From Lagopus muta (Eukaryota > Chordata > Aves > Galliformes > Phasianidae): a stretch of DNA of 64,000 bases. Positions 21,701 to 36,700 of the stretch are shown piece after piece. A program made the translations under genes and the position numbers. The stretch covers positions 12,265,719-12,329,718 of the forward strand of contig NC_064444.1 of assembly GCF_023343835.1 (NCBI RefSeq). The letters run 5' to 3'. The notes beneath the pieces are model-generated. The model saw only the letters and a program-made list of their open reading frames with translations. It was not told the DNA's origin and made no database searches. Positions within the stretch are counted from its first letter, which is position 1; each line of letters starts with the position of its first letter.

Positions 21701-24700
21701 CTATCTAAGTCCTCAGAATGCACTGCTTCCAGCATTTAATTAAACAACAACAACAAAACTCTTTTATGTTGTTACCTGTAGAAGTTACAGTTGTGATATA
21801 GTATCAGTTCAGGCTTAGGCTACCTGACTGAATAGTTCTTAGATAGAGATATATATATATATATATATTTTTTTTTTTTAATGTTTGAAAAGGAAATGTC
21901 TTCCTTTTATTGCTTCTTTTTCCAAAATTGAAATAAGTTTTCACACCTATTGCAGATACGTTTTCTTTACAACATAAAAAGAAATCACCTAAACTGCACG
22001 TTTGCCTCTTTTGGCTTGTGGGTTTTTGGTTTTGTTTGTTTGTTTTGTTTTTAAAACCCAAAAACATAAAAACAAACGAACAAAAAAACCCACCCAGTTA
22101 AGTTTTCTTGGGCAATGGTAATGTATAAGAAGAATGGAAATTATATTTATTGCCACTCATGAATAATTTTACATATATCTTCGGCGTGCCTGTCTCTTTG
22201 AAAGTCAGAATTCCGTGGTGAGTTGGAAGGCTCAGCTTTATGAAAGTAAGATAAGATTGCTAAGTAACTTTGAAGCAATTGTGAAATTTGCATGGAAGAG
22301 CTTAGGATGGTTTCTGATCATTAATCTTCTGTAAACATTCTGTCCTATGTGTTCTTTCAGAGAACATGTGGCTCCAACATGTTTAAGTCCAACAATGGCT
22401 AACAGCTAGAAAAGCAAATACACAAGTAAGGTATTTTTCATAGAATCATGTAATGGTTTGGGCTGCAAAGGACCTTAATTTAGTTCCAACCCTGTACTGT
22501 GGTCAGGGCTGCCATTCACCAGATCAGGCTGCCCAGGGCCTGGTTAGACCTAGCTTTGAACGCCTCCAGAGATGAGGCACCCACAGCTTTTCTGGGCAGT
22601 CCATGCCAATGCCTCACCACCCTCTGAGTGAAAGAAAATCCACATAATATCTAATCTAAATCTCCCTTCTTTTAGTTTAAAACCATTCACTCTTGTCCTA
22701 TCACTATCAGAAAATGGAAAAAGTCGATCTCCCTCTTGCTTCTAAGCTCTTTTCAAGTACTGGAAGGCTTCTGTGAGATCTCCCTGGAGCCTTCTCTTCA
22801 CAAGACTGAACAAGCTCAGTTATCTCAGATTTTCTTCATAGGAGAGGTGCTGCAGCCCTCTGAAATGTTTGAATAATTCATTGGAAAAGTGATGTTGTCT
22901 TTAAAAGGATGGATTCATGGGATCTCATGTTCCATAATTGAGCTTTTTGAGAATAATTAACGTGGAATAGGAAGTTCACTGTCAGTTCTAGTGCATGAAA
23001 ATTTTCCTGTGAATAAAACTTATAAATTATCTTCCAGATTTTCAAGTTCTTTATTGAACACAAAAAACCCCCACCTTTTTCTGTTCCATTTTTTTCTGAA
23101 TGAATATTATTTTGCTGGTGCACTGCATGAATGTAATCAATGACTTCCCGCTTGTCAGTGAAATAGCATCTTTATGTTAACAGGGCATCACCGTTCTCGT
23201 AAAATACATGCATAAACAGATGTTGGCAGAGTAGTAGGCAATGATCAGGATAACGATGGGCAGCAGTGATTACTGAAAAAAGTAGAAATAAAGGAAGGGT
23301 TGTATGTTTGAAACAATCAAATACTACCTAACAAGTGTTGAAAAGCTAAAAAATTTTGATCATGAAGGAACCGTTATGCTGCATATGATTCCTTGCATTT
23401 GGAGAATTTGGACTCACCAGTAGGTGGGACAAAATCAAATTAACAAAAATTACTTTAGTTAAGTAGCAGCGGCTTTTAGATCTACTTTCTGCTGAACAGG
23501 AGAATGAAAGATGTTACCTGTCACTCACATTTAATGGTCCAGCAGAGTAAGAGCTATCTCCACCTTTCAGCTCAAATTACAGTAGAGAGATAATAATTTT
23601 TAATGGTTCTACAGCTTACTGCTGTTTGCCAACATACTTCATTAGCAAAGTCTTCAGAACTGTTTAAAGAAGAAATGGAATCACAGACTCATGAGGGTTG
23701 GAAGGGACCTCTGGAGGTTATCTCATTCAGCCCCCTGCTAAAGTAGTTTCCCTATGGTAGGTTGAGCAGGAAAGTGTCCAGGTGGGTTTTGAATATCTCC
23801 AGAGGAGACTCCACAGCCTCCCCTTGCAGCCTGTTCCAGTGCTCTGTCACTCTCAAAGTAAAGAAGTTTATTATCATATTTTTATGGAACTTTCTGTGTT
23901 CCAATTTGTTTCCATTGCTTCTTGTTCCTGTCTCTGGGCACCACCAAAAATAACCTGGCCTCATTGTTTTGACACTCACTGATTAGATATTTATAAGCAT
24001 TAATGAGATCCTCCTTCAGTCTTCACTTCTCCAGGCTGAACAGTCCCTCAGCCTTTCCTCATAAGGGAGTTGCTTCAGGCCCCAGTCATCTTTGTATCCC
24101 TCCGCTGGACGCTCTCCAGAAGTTTTATTCTTGAGCTAAGGAGTGAAGAGCTGGGCACAGTACTCCAGGTATGGCCTCATCAGGGCAGAGTAGAGAGGAA
24201 GGATGACCTCCTTTGACATCCTGGCCACACTCTTTTTAATGCACCTCAGGATATAATTGGCCTTCTTGGCTGCAGGGACACACTGCTGGCTCACAGTCAC
24301 CTTGTTACACACCAGGATACCCGGGCCCTTCTCCGCAGAGCTCCTTTCCAGCAGGTCAGCTCCTAACCTGTACTGATGCATGTGGTCATTCCTCCCATGG
24401 TGCAGGACTCTGAATTTGCTCTTGTTGAACCTTATCAGATTCCTCTTTGCTCAAAGTTGTTATTTCTAGCTGAGGTTCTTTTCTAGGAATTAGTATCTAT
24501 GTTTTTGCCTACTTGGTTTATGCTGTTTTTCAACATAATATTTAAAGTAAGTCCTGAGGACACAACAGGATAGAACTGACCAAACCTTAGAGCACACTGC
24601 TGTTTTCTTAATTGCTTAATCCTATTATTTTCGAGAATGATGAAGAGAGTAACAACGGAATGGAAGAGTACTGCAATGGGAATTGTATGTGCCTGTCAAT

Positions 24701-27700
24701 TCTTCCTACATAGCAGTTTCAAGGAGTTGCAGTCAGTGCTGTACAGTGGTGTACTTCAGCCATTGCTTTATAGAAATGTTTTTCTTTGAGCACTCGTTCA
24801 TTGCTTACTTTGGTATTTAAAAGAACAGTTAAGATTTCATGAATTGCCATAATATCTTTTGTAGATTAAATAGTGCATATGCTTTTACTTTGAAATCTGT
24901 GTTCAATTTTTTTTTAATTCTGCTGTGAATTGCATGATGTTATTTAGTCTTTCTTTTCCTAGAGTGGGTTTTGAGCCAGTGCTAGCATCGTGGAAGGTGC
25001 TGACAGATGGTGGATTTTTGGCAGGCTGTCTGCAAGGATATGTTTATACACAGAACTCTTGGCTTATGAGGAAATCATTGTATACTAGGCTGCTTGTTGT
25101 CAGGCGCTGCAGCTATCAATGAGTTATCCTCTAGTTGCATCTGTGTGTAGTTGAAAAATTAATTCAGTCTCATTTTTGCATCCATAGCAAAGAGAGCAGC
25201 ATATGACTGTGCCAGTGAGTGAACTTGATTGAAACACCTATGTATAAAAAATAACAGTATTTGCATTCTTCGATGCTTCATTCATATTCTTTATTACACC
25301 TTGCTCTTCACATACTTGACTTATGGATAAATAAGCTTAATATGCAATCCGTAACTTCTGTAAGTGTTTTAGCACTGACTTGGTTATAAAATGTACATAT
25401 CCATGATAAGAATAATTGTTCTATGAAGGTTTCATTTGGAAACATTTTCTTCCCCTTTAGTTACCTGCTCCTTCCTTTTCCATAAATCTGCTATTTGGAA
25501 GCTCCTAGTTAGTCTCATAACATATCTAACTGATCATTTTTCTCTGAAGTTCTGAGCAGTATCACTGGTGGAAAGTTATCAGCAAGGTTTTATAGTGATG
25601 CTTAATGACACTAATAAGAGAAGCCCCACACTGAGTCACTGAGTGTTCTAGCTTAATTCAAACAAAAGTCATTTTAATACAGCCAAATGCTAAATTGTTG
25701 GAAAGAACATTACTGGGCATAAGACTGAGATAGTCTGTTTCCTTGAAAGTAGTAGCTATGAAAAGACTTGTGTGTAAATAATTACTTATAAGCATCCCAC
25801 TGTTTTAGCAGTGATACGATACATAGAGGCAAGGAAGTTTGGAATGTTATATATCACTGGGGGATTGGTGTTAGCATAAAGAGTGCATAAAGTAGTAACA
25901 TTTTAAGATTTAAAGAAAATAATAGAGAAAAAGACAAAACAGATGTGCAGGTTACTTAAAACTGGGAGCCAGTGCCTTTCAACATTTCAGTGTTTCTACA
26001 ACTCAGATGTTTGTCTCTTTTAATAGCGTAAATGAGGAAAAAGTGTCTGCTTAACTGAGTCCCCAGCTATAGTTGTGTAACCTGAATATTCAGTTGAAAC
26101 ATGTTGATCCAAGAAGGGATTTTAATTAGAATAAATTGGTTCCGGTTCTATTTTTGTTATTAAAGGAGTGTGTTTGAATTTGCATAAATATATATTATTA
26201 TCTACAGCTAATTTAGTAGAACTTTCAGCATATCATATGAGTTAAGGAGTAGCATAAAGATTTGTGCCCTCATTTTGAAGGATTTAATTTATCTTGCTCT
26301 CTGAAGTTATTTTTAGGAGAAATCTGATTTAAAAGATCAAACTGCCACCTTTTTGGAGCTCTTCAAATATGTGTCTTGAATATGAAATCATTTTTGTCCC
26401 TGGCTCTGTAGGGGCTTCCACATAAATCACATTGCCACCAGATTGGAGACAGATTTTAATGTTCAGTGACTGAAAACCATTTTTACAGAGAATATCTGAA
26501 CTTGGGAGCATCAAAACTTTGAAAGAAATTTTGGATAGAAGCAAATCTGTCTTTCTGAGAAAGTGAACAACAGAAAATACGCTTCAGTTTTCTTGAGCCT
26601 TTTTTTTTTTTTTCTTTCCCCTCATAGGTTTCCTTCATTCAAAATCTTGTGTTCTGTGTGGAAAGAGCCTATCGTGTACCTGACTTTGGTGTCTGGGAAA
26701 GAGGAAGCAAATACAACAATGGCTGCCCAGAGCTACATTCAAGGTAAATGGGAGGATGTAGTGCTTTCAGATAAAAGGAGTGAATGTGCTATGAATAAAA
26801 AAGAATTGATGTAATGAGTTAAGCAATAAAAAACCAAAGAAACAAAAACAAACAATGCAAAATAACTGTTGGCACCTTTTCAGGAAATGGATAGGAAATG
26901 AAGGTAAAGGTTCATGAAAAGTGACTAAATTAATGTTCTCTAAAGACCAAGATGTATTTTGGAAAAATGTGAAGTATAATTTCATCATCATGTGCATACT
27001 GAATTAATCACATAGATACTTAGCTGTTTGAGTATTCAAATTACAATAATTATGTGCAGCTGCATGTGTATCATTCTGAAAATTATGTACAGGCCACGTG
27101 CAGTAGATCAAATTCACAAAAGTGCCTAGGAATTCGCTGATTTAAGTATGTATTGAATCATGGGTTTAGATTTTCTCATCTCTGCCATGTTGGGAGGAAG
27201 TCACTGTACACTGTGAAGTATAGGTTAGTGCACAGTTTATTTCCAAAAGAATGTTCTTCAGACTGTAGAAGTAACTGTATCCTTACCCCACCCCATATAA
27301 TACCAAGCATGTTCTTACTGTTTTAATGTTAAAATTTAAATATTAGAATGATCCACTTGATTCTAGAGGAATTGCCCATATGCTGTATATCTGTTTTTTG
27401 TAGCATGAATACTGTTTTCTTGATTTTTTTTTTTTTTTGAGCAATTATAAAAGTGACTGTACCTGTTGTTGATTGTCATAGTTATCATGGGCTTGAAAAT
27501 AAAGCATCTTTTTTTTCAGCGTTTAAAGGTGTTGCCATATGAATCCATGTTCCTCATTTCTAATTAATTTTTATTAGTTCAGTACAGATGTATGTTTCTA
27601 ACTGTAAATATAGTGATGCCACTGCAGTAGAACAATTAATTGGGTATGTTTTTTCAGGACCTTTATAAAGCTGTAGTACCGGTATGAGAACTGAATACTC

Positions 27701-30700
27701 CAAGATATTGGAGTATATATTGTAGTTATATAATTTGTTTTATTCGCTCGTTGTTTTTTACCCCTCTTGTGTCTATTAAATTATCCAGACTACTAAAGTC
27801 TTCATGTGGAGAATTATGTATCTCCTTCCCCATCTCATCTCATACAAATTAGCAAAAGGAACTCTGAAACTCCTACATCTTGTACTGTTTGTAGCTTCCT
27901 GATTATTCAATATGTGAAGTTCCTTGAGGGGAAAACTGGAGAGACATTTTCTAGCCAGATGGAAATGGGCATGTTGTTTTGTCTTAATCTAGACTGGCAT
28001 TTGTAGGTCAGTTTTTCTGCGGGAGAAGCTTTATGAGATTGATAGGCCAATCTAACAGATCACTGAGCTGGCACGAAAGGAAGTACAGAGATTTTTTTTT
28101 TAAGAAGTAAACTTTGATCGTCCAAAATAGATATAGCCCCTATTTGTCTTTCCTAGTGTACATGTTTGTACTCTGCTTTAATGTAGGGAACCAGCAGACA
28201 AATTTTTCTGGTCAATAAAGGTCTCAAAAACATAAAAATAACGGAAGATCAGTAGGTGTAAAAAGATGTAATTAGGTATTGTGGAGGAAACTCCTGGCTA
28301 TGGTAAAATATTCTTTATGCTTTCTTTGTGCTATTTCTGTGGCGTATCTACTAAGCAATCTCTGAGAACATAATTCAAGAAGTGATTAGAAAGTATTGAG
28401 GCTGACCATGCATGGTATTTATGTTTCCTCAGTGGTTGTGGGTTGAGAATGAATCACTTAAATTTCAGTGTTCTGAATGCTTGACTTCTGGACTTAGAAA
28501 CTCACAGAACCTGTATTTGTGTTCAGAATTAGAAGTTAATTCTCATATTTAATTGAAAGTGACATTCTTTTTAAAGAAGCTATTATATAATACAAAGCCC
28601 GTGGATAATGATTGCAAATTGTGGCATTTGTCACAAGATGTGTATGTTTTATGTCTTTAGACGGTCTTAATATTCTATCTAAATACATTTCAAAACACTT
28701 CTAATAGTAAATAGCAAATAGTATAAATAAAGATAATAATAAGATAAATAGCAAAGCACTCTGTGAACTCAGGTCTTCACTGATATGTGTAAATTGATGT
28801 CTTTTACTGATTCAGAGACAAGATTTTTAACAGCTTTTATTATAGTGTAGTCCCCTTCCCATATGGCTGAACTTCTGAAAAATTAATTTGTCCTATAACC
28901 ATCTGATCAAGCAGCTCTCCAGGCATCTGCAAAATGTCTTTGCATCCCCCAGTTTGACTGTGGGAATAATGAAGTTGCCAAAGTGCAGTATTCCCACATT
29001 CCAAATCCAAAAAACATGTTCTTGCACATCTCTAGTGTACTAGTATAGGTGTTGTTTTGCTGTAGAGTTGCTATAGTGTTGTTATTCCTTGTGTGTGTGT
29101 TTTTTTTTTTTAACATTGCTGGTAGTGTTTGATGTTCCAAATCAACTGCAAAGTTTTTGGATGGAAGTGGGAAATTGTGAATGGGAGGAGGATTAAAGAT
29201 GTGTAAGGTTCTTTGAAGATTTTTCTGTAAGATGCATTTTCGTTAGCAATTGCTAAGACTATGCAAATTTTAGTGTTTTACAGGGGTTGGATGGGTCCTC
29301 TAGAGATCATCTTGTCCAACCGCCCTGCTAAAGCAGGTTCCCTAGAGTAGGTTGCTCTAGATCCCTAGAGTTTATCCTCAAGTATTTTACTGAGAGCATA
29401 ATTTGAGATACAGAGAATTACAAATGATGTTTTGTTTAGGTGAATTTACTAGTGCATTCAGCAAACTGAAAGTATAATTTCTTCAGGTTAATTTCAGGTT
29501 CCTCTGCTCCAAATGTGCATCTGGGACAAATGCAAGCTATGATTGCCAAGTTCTTGATAATGCATGAGAAATCGCAATCATCTACAAAGGGCCCTGACAC
29601 TTGAAAAAAGACTAATGTCACACTCAACCTTAGAGAAGACAGAAATCAGAAAACTAGAAGCCTTACCTTAGTCCCTGAAAAAGATCATGCAGTGATATTT
29701 TTCCTTTGAAACCTGTTTAAAAGCCTATATGCACAGAAGTTATCATGAATTGTTATTATGGATTTACTTGTCACGAGTCATGGTTAGTCAATCCTCATGG
29801 TACATTTGGAATCAGACGTTCCTCCTTTTGTGAATCCAGATCAACGAGTTATTATATTGAAAAGTTATTTTAAATATTACAAGTTTAATGCCTGACACCT
29901 GAATTGAAAATTGTGATTAGGTAAATGTTCTGTTGGTACGTTGTTAACGAGGTCTTGAAATACGTGATGCCAGATGTCCAGTAGCAAAGTGAGAGCAGAA
30001 GAGGTTTTCCAGATGGTCTCTGGCATTTGATGATAAAGACGCTGAAAAGTAGTTTTCAAAAAAGCCATGAAATAACTCAAGCCTTACTTCATCATCAATT
30101 TATTAAAAGAGAGATGAAGCACACAATTTAAATCAAGAAAAAATGATAGCTCTGAAAACTGTCAAGCATATTAAATTAGCCTGGACTTGAATTACAATAT
30201 GCATAGTTTGCTCTATTAATTTGTTTGTTTATTTCTCCTCAGCTCTGTGGGATTGGCAAAAGCAGCTTTGGAAGCAATTAATGGTTTCAATCTCTTTGGA
30301 AATCAGGTAATAAAATTGAGGGTTTTTAAAATTTTTCCTTTTTCTTGAAAATCTGAAAAAAAAAAAGTCAGTTGCACAAGCTTTTCTTATAGCGGTCAGA
30401 AATTACTTTCTTAATAGCACAGTCACAGAAATAAATGCACAAATAAAGAAGCCTGTTTTGACTAGGAATTTTTAGAGCTATTCTAATGCCTGAGATGAAA
30501 AGTGTTGTGTTTTAAATCATGTTGTTGATGAAAAGCTGTAGCACCTATTATTGTCAGATTCTTTTGTCTTCTTTTGTGGCGTAAAAGAAGTGATTCTTCT
30601 AAATGAGCATTTCTGATGCTTACATGCTTTGTGGCACCTGCTATAATTTTTTTTTTAAGATGTCCATTCATGTGTTTTGGTGTTGGTTTTCTTTTCCTAA

Positions 30701-33700
30701 AAGCTGATTTTACACATTAAGAACTAGGAGCTAATAAGGATCTTAAGTAGTGATCAGACATGATATATATATATATATACATTGTCAGTATAACAGTAGC
30801 AACATTTATCTGCAACTTTTACTTTCCCAGCAATTTCAAGCACCAGTAAATGTGGCTGCTTGTTTTTTTTTTTTTTTTTTTTTCAAATATTTTACTAAAT
30901 TCTAAAATGGATGGATAAATTGCTGAAGCAAAACCAGTTTAAATGCTCTGTAAATTTATTCCAAAGATATTTTGCATAAGCAGAAACCATTTTGACCTTC
31001 AGTCAGCAGCAGTCTGCCTTTGTGCTTAGCTCCAGCTGTGTTTCAATAGCTTTGAGAAATCCTGCTGAGCTCCTCAGGAGGGACTTGTTTGCATCTGCAT
31101 CTACAGTAGTACAACCTGCATAAATCATCACTGGGAACTACAGGCTGTTCAGCTTTTCCATGCAGATTTTTCCACTCATGCTGTGGAACCTAATAAATAT
31201 AAATGCATGTTACTGTATCCGTCTTTCATATGTGCATGTATGTTGTACATTTGTGTATCTCAGGACAGGGAAGTTTCCCTGTGCATTTGTGGTTGTATTC
31301 AGAGAAGACTCGATGCTCACTTACTGGTAGATAATCACATTGAATTATTCTGTTGTTTTTTTTTCTCTCCCAAAATACCAAAATTATAGAAGCAGTAAAT
31401 AAAAACAAAGTATTTCTGTAACAGATCGAAATTATTTTTTAATGTAGAAATGCACTGTTTAATTTATACTCAAATAATTCTAATTCATCTCTTGGTGTAA
31501 TTTTTAGGTGCTAGGTACAATAAAGAACAAAGAATTGGCTTTTAATGTGCTCAGAATTTTACATACTTTAATGTAAAGAGGAGCTCATGTTTTTATAATG
31601 GTATTCATTTTTGTCTTCATTATCCTAGAATTTATGCTGTTTCATAGAAAGTGAGAATTTTAAGAATACAGTCAAGGTATAAGCCTAACTGCTTCATCAG
31701 CAAAAGATGTTTTACACATTTATTTTTAATGTAACAGATAAATTGTCTCTTTGTTTAGTTTCTCATTAGTTCACTTCAATATCCTATGCTAAATTTCTTA
31801 AATTTATTCCCAGTCTATTGTGCATATCTGAAACAATATTTATAAATTTAGATTAAGTAGTTTATATACTATATGTATTATTCTAGCGTAGGAGTTCTTT
31901 AATTACTCTCAATTGTGCAATGACTGTAGCCACATCCCAAAATTATTGTATTGTCACAACTGGTTGGTATGGAAGAACTGTTAAAGTGGGCATGATTCTT
32001 TATATTTAGGAGGCAGTGTGATCTGACTGTCTTTCAGCTTACATAACCTCAGAAAATTAACATTCTGACTTGCTTCTTCGCTTAGTTTAGTTATTTTTTG
32101 ATAGAAATCCATGAAAGTTTTGTTACAAGTCCAGATTTTGGTCACTGCTATGGCAAAAACGCTCTTACTCCCTCCCTCCCTCTCCTGGTAGCACTGACAA
32201 AACTGGGTGCTGCTTAGAGGAATGGCTTGAGAATGTCTTAGAGATGGTGCATGCATCCTTTCACTGTATCTGCAATGAAAATGAGTATGTAAAGAACTAA
32301 TCCTCTTACACATATGTTCTTTTGTGTAAAATAGGCTTATGCATCAAGCTGTGTGTTAGCTTAGTTACACATAATTGTGTAGTAAGGTGGCTGAAATGGA
32401 CTCCTTAAATGCATGATTAAAATTTGAGGTAATTTTCTTACTGAAATTTGATTAGAAACCAAATCTTGGAGACAGATTGCTTCTTTTAAAATCCCAATAA
32501 AAACATCTAGAAAATAATCTTTTCTATAATCTAAATGCATGTTTTATTTAGGTTGTGCCATCCAATATAAAGACATGAACACTTTTGTTCTTCACGTGCT
32601 TTTTTTTTTTTTGCCACATTTTTTTATTTTTCTGCAAAGTGAGCTTGTGCTTAAAAGTAATGAAGTGCAACAGAACAACCAAAAGGCAAATCATGTTTAT
32701 TTGCTACCAAAGTTCTTTTCCAAAGTGATACCTCAAGTGAATATCCAATTATTTGTATTCTAGCACATTCAATGAAATATTCAACGTCTCCACTTGGAAC
32801 ATTTCCACAATCACAGGGAGGGAAAACTACTTTTTTGTTTTACCTCAGTACAGCCATTGCTGATCAAGAAGTAATGGAAGACATTATGGCTTGAGTGTCA
32901 TAATGATACATGACGCATTTCATAATCAGTAGTGGACAAAGACAGCTAATTTTGTTTAGAATTTCAAGTTCTTTTCTCAAAATATTTTAAATATATATTG
33001 TTCATTTCCTGATTAAAATTGCCAGCTACCAGAGTACTACCATTGGTAGAACAAAGAGCTAGTTAGTTTCACCATGATATGCCAACCTTTCTTCGCTTCT
33101 CTTTAAACAAATTTGCATTTACAGGGCTGTTCCTGGTCTGTTATATTTGTGGATTTTGATGCCCATAACCGTAACAGACAGACTCTGTATTCATTGCTGC
33201 CCCGAGAGTCAAGGTCTCATGTAAGTAAATAGAGAAAATGAACAATAAAATCTCAACAGTATGGAGAGAAAATAAATGGATATGAATGTAACTTTTCATT
33301 TTACAATGACTGTTTTCTTCTGCTTAATAAGGATGGGAATTTGTTAAGTTGTTAAATATGTGCTTGTTAAACAGGACTGTTATGCAGTACCTCGCTGAAG
33401 TGGAATTGTGATGGCAGTCTTTAAGTATGTTGAGGTTAGAATGTTAGCCAGTTGGTAGCTTCCTAAATAATTTCAAAATGAAACAATGATGGTCTGCAGC
33501 ATGTTATTTAGGGTTGTAGTCTTGCTTATTGTTTTGTTTTTATCCTGGTATCTGAGTTTCCATTATAAATTTGCTGCCTGCATTTTTGAAGCAGCTAAAA
33601 GAAACTTTTAGCTTTTATTTGTTCTTTTGTTGAGGAAAAAAGGCCTTTAAGATTTAATTCTCATAAATTGCAGAATATGGAGGATTTTTTTGTTATTATA

Positions 33701-36700
33701 AACTACAGCTACAAGTAAATGTTTCATCAGTTAGTAAGTCTAAGTAACATAAGTATAGATTAATTAAAAAAACCTAAAAATGAAGAGCAGTGGTGTTCTA
33801 CTTTTTCATTCTGTGATTTAATAGCATTTTTGTTCACGAAACAGACTATTAATCTTCATCATTAATGGTTTACTCAGTATGTAGAAGAATTATGGCAGAG
33901 TTACAATACTGTATAATCAAAAGGTACAGTCAGATAATTTTTTATGCTTTTCTAGATCTCCTTTGCTGTTTATTATTTGTTAGAGACTTGATATATGCCA
34001 ACAGAACCAATTTCATAAGTTATTTGTACTATATAATCTTCATATCCTCCTCACCACCACCCCATTATGGCTTCCCGTCAGTGAAACTGTTGAAAATGCA
34101 GTATTTTAAATGGTCTTAGATGTATCAGCAGGAAGGAACAAGAGAATCTTGGTTTGGTTAACCTAGTGAAAGAGGTCCCTGCCCATGGTGTTAGGGAGGA
34201 GCTAGATGATCTTTAAGGTCCCTTCCAACCCAAACCATTCTGTGATTCTGTAAGAATTAGAACTTAAAACTAACTTTTTGTACTTCTGTAAGCTTACTTG
34301 TAGTGGTGATATCCTAGGTAGTAATTTTGGTGTGTTTTTAATTCACAGTAGTTGCACGTGTTCCTTGAGCAATGTCATTTAAATGTTTTTCATGAAATGA
34401 AATCAGAAAAGCCTATTGTTACATCACTTGGAGGAAATTTATGGAAAACCTTTTCAGCAATGATTCAATAATCACAGTTAACTTCTTGTGATTCTCTTTG
34501 AGCATAGTATGCAACAGTGTTGTTGTTTCCTCCAAGAATAACTTGGAGGATGTTTATTTGTTTCTAGAAACTTGGAGTTTTACAATGTATTCACTTACAC
34601 CTGCAGATTATGAACTGTAAAGTAGGTCACATTTTGAGTCAAGAGTTGTCTTTTAAATCATATATGTGAATACTGGGTTTCTAGTTTATTCTTAAACATT
34701 TTTAGAGGTCTTATTTTGCATGTTATCCCAATATTGGTATTATGATTTTGGTAAAGATTATGTTTCAAATGTATGCTTTACTGAGTAATTTAAACAGACT
34801 TTGTGCATCCAATAAATGTTGGAGATTTAGTTGAATTTATAATATGTTTTTTTCTCCTCTCTTGCAGAATACCGATGCAGCTCTTCTGCCCTGTATCAGT
34901 TATCCTGCATTTGCTTTGGATGATGAGGTTTTGTTCAGTCAAACACTAGATAAAATTATTAGAAAATTAAAAGGAAAATATGGATTTAAAAGATTTCTGA
35001 GAGATGGTTACAGAACTGCACTAGAGGACAAAACACGCCGCTATTATAAACCAGCAGAAATTAAGGTAAAGAAGTAACTGATACCAAACCTAGGTTTTCT
35101 AAAATATTTAGGCCATGCTTAAAAAAATAAAGCCAAACAGACGTCCCTTTTAGTATTTGCAATCTGAGATTCCAAATTGCTTCAAATGAAAGAGATGCAT
35201 TTTGTAATTTGGCATGTGTGGTGTTGAGAGACTGCCAAGTCAGCAAGTTAGCTGTTGATTTGTTTTGTAATGAATGTGCTTCCATTTACATTTAGCATAC
35301 AGATGATTTCACATAACAAATAAGGAAGTTATTTATCATTTTATTTAATTTCACAGCTGACTACAGTCTGAGTGTATAGAAAACAATTTTGCTTTTGACC
35401 ACAGCGTTTATCAGTAAAAGGTATCCAAATTAAAATTTAATATTTTACTCACCAATAGTTTCTTAGTGGAAAATGAAACATAAATGATATAAATATTCGG
35501 CTTGAGGCACTTAAAGTGCCTGTATAATTTAGAGACTGTAAGCTAAATGAAGAGCTGGTATCCTAAAATGCTTTGACATTCACTTTTGTCTCTTGTTGCT
35601 TTGCAATGGTTGTATGAAACATGGAAGTACATTTTGTTAAACAAAATTGCTGAAATATCTGATTGATTTTTCTTCTTTTTAGCTTTTTGATGGCATTGAA
35701 TGTGAATTCCCTCTGTTTTTTATTTTCATGATAATTGATGGTAAGTATGGCTTTATTTTCCTATTCTATAGAGGCATTACAGAGATAAGCCCTTGGACAG
35801 AAGATATAAAATCATATTTTTGCCCTGCATAAGTGAATTGTAAGAAGTGACACTAAATATCTCACTGAGATTTTTAACCCTTATAGGTTAAAAAACATAA
35901 ACAACAAAAAGAATACTCTAAAAAAAAAAAAAATACCCCTCAAGCCAAAACATCAGAAACCTAAAAACCAAACCACCCATATTTTGTTATTTGTCATGTG
36001 AACTCTGGTTTTGGAATACAGCTAGAATTTTTTTTTTTCTTTTTTTTTCTTTTTTTTTTTTGAAATGCCTGTGCTTCCTGACCATTTTACATATAGCCAG
36101 TTAGGTTGAAAAAAAAAAAAATATATATTAAAAAAAATACAACTGTCAACAGACCTTGTCTTGTAGTTAAAAGATATAGCAGAAACATCCGCAGGATGAT
36201 TTCAGGATGGAAGCTAGAACTCACATGGAAGGAATGTCCAAATAAGCAACTGAGTACAGATTACAGCCATCATAAAGCCATCATTTGTTTTCAGCCTTGT
36301 GAATGGATGAAAATCTGGCTGGGTTTTCTAGCTTCTGTTTATTCCCTCTGGTGTGTGAAATAGTTTTCATGTGAAGATGGTGAGAGGCTACCTGCTGGGT
36401 GTATGTGTGCTTACCCATAGCTTCAGATGTTTTATTTGAACATGTAGTAAGGTTGCACAACTGATTTTTTTCTGAAGGAATATGTCACATTTTTCAAAAG
36501 CTGTGAAGCTTAAAACCGAAGAGAAAGGCATTGTCACTTCATGCTGCTCTCTTGCATTTTTAAGTAGAACAAAAAATATTGTTATCTGTACCTAAAGGTA
36601 GCAAAGGGGTTTTATTTTGTTTCGTAAGGAAAAATTACAAAGTGAATACCTTGCAAATACTGTTATTTAATTTTTTTTATTTAGTTTTTATCCCTGTATC

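Larger units (their letters stand above)
21184..26627 (+). other. PHKB: PHKB intron 6
   Basis: The longest intron after intron 1 (5.4 kb). It holds an (AT)n/poly-T tract, an imperfect (TTTG)/(CAAA) palindrome, and two minus-strand CR1 insertions, one retaining part of the reverse-transcriptase reading frame. Confidence 0.9.
26744..30242 (+). other. PHKB: PHKB intron 7
   Basis: 3.5 kb, AT-rich. It holds a short perfect hairpin at 27695-27716 and a CR1 fragment at 29281-29372; otherwise nothing recognisable. Confidence 0.9.
30307..33124 (+). other. PHKB: PHKB intron 8
   Basis: 2.8 kb, AT-rich. It holds (AT)n at 30763-30780 and poly-T at 30862-30883; no transposon recognised. Confidence 0.9.

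Noticed and set aside
24136..24381. Minus-strand ORF that reads like a real protein
   Set aside because: It is the decayed reverse-transcriptase end of a CR1 LINE, not a host gene.
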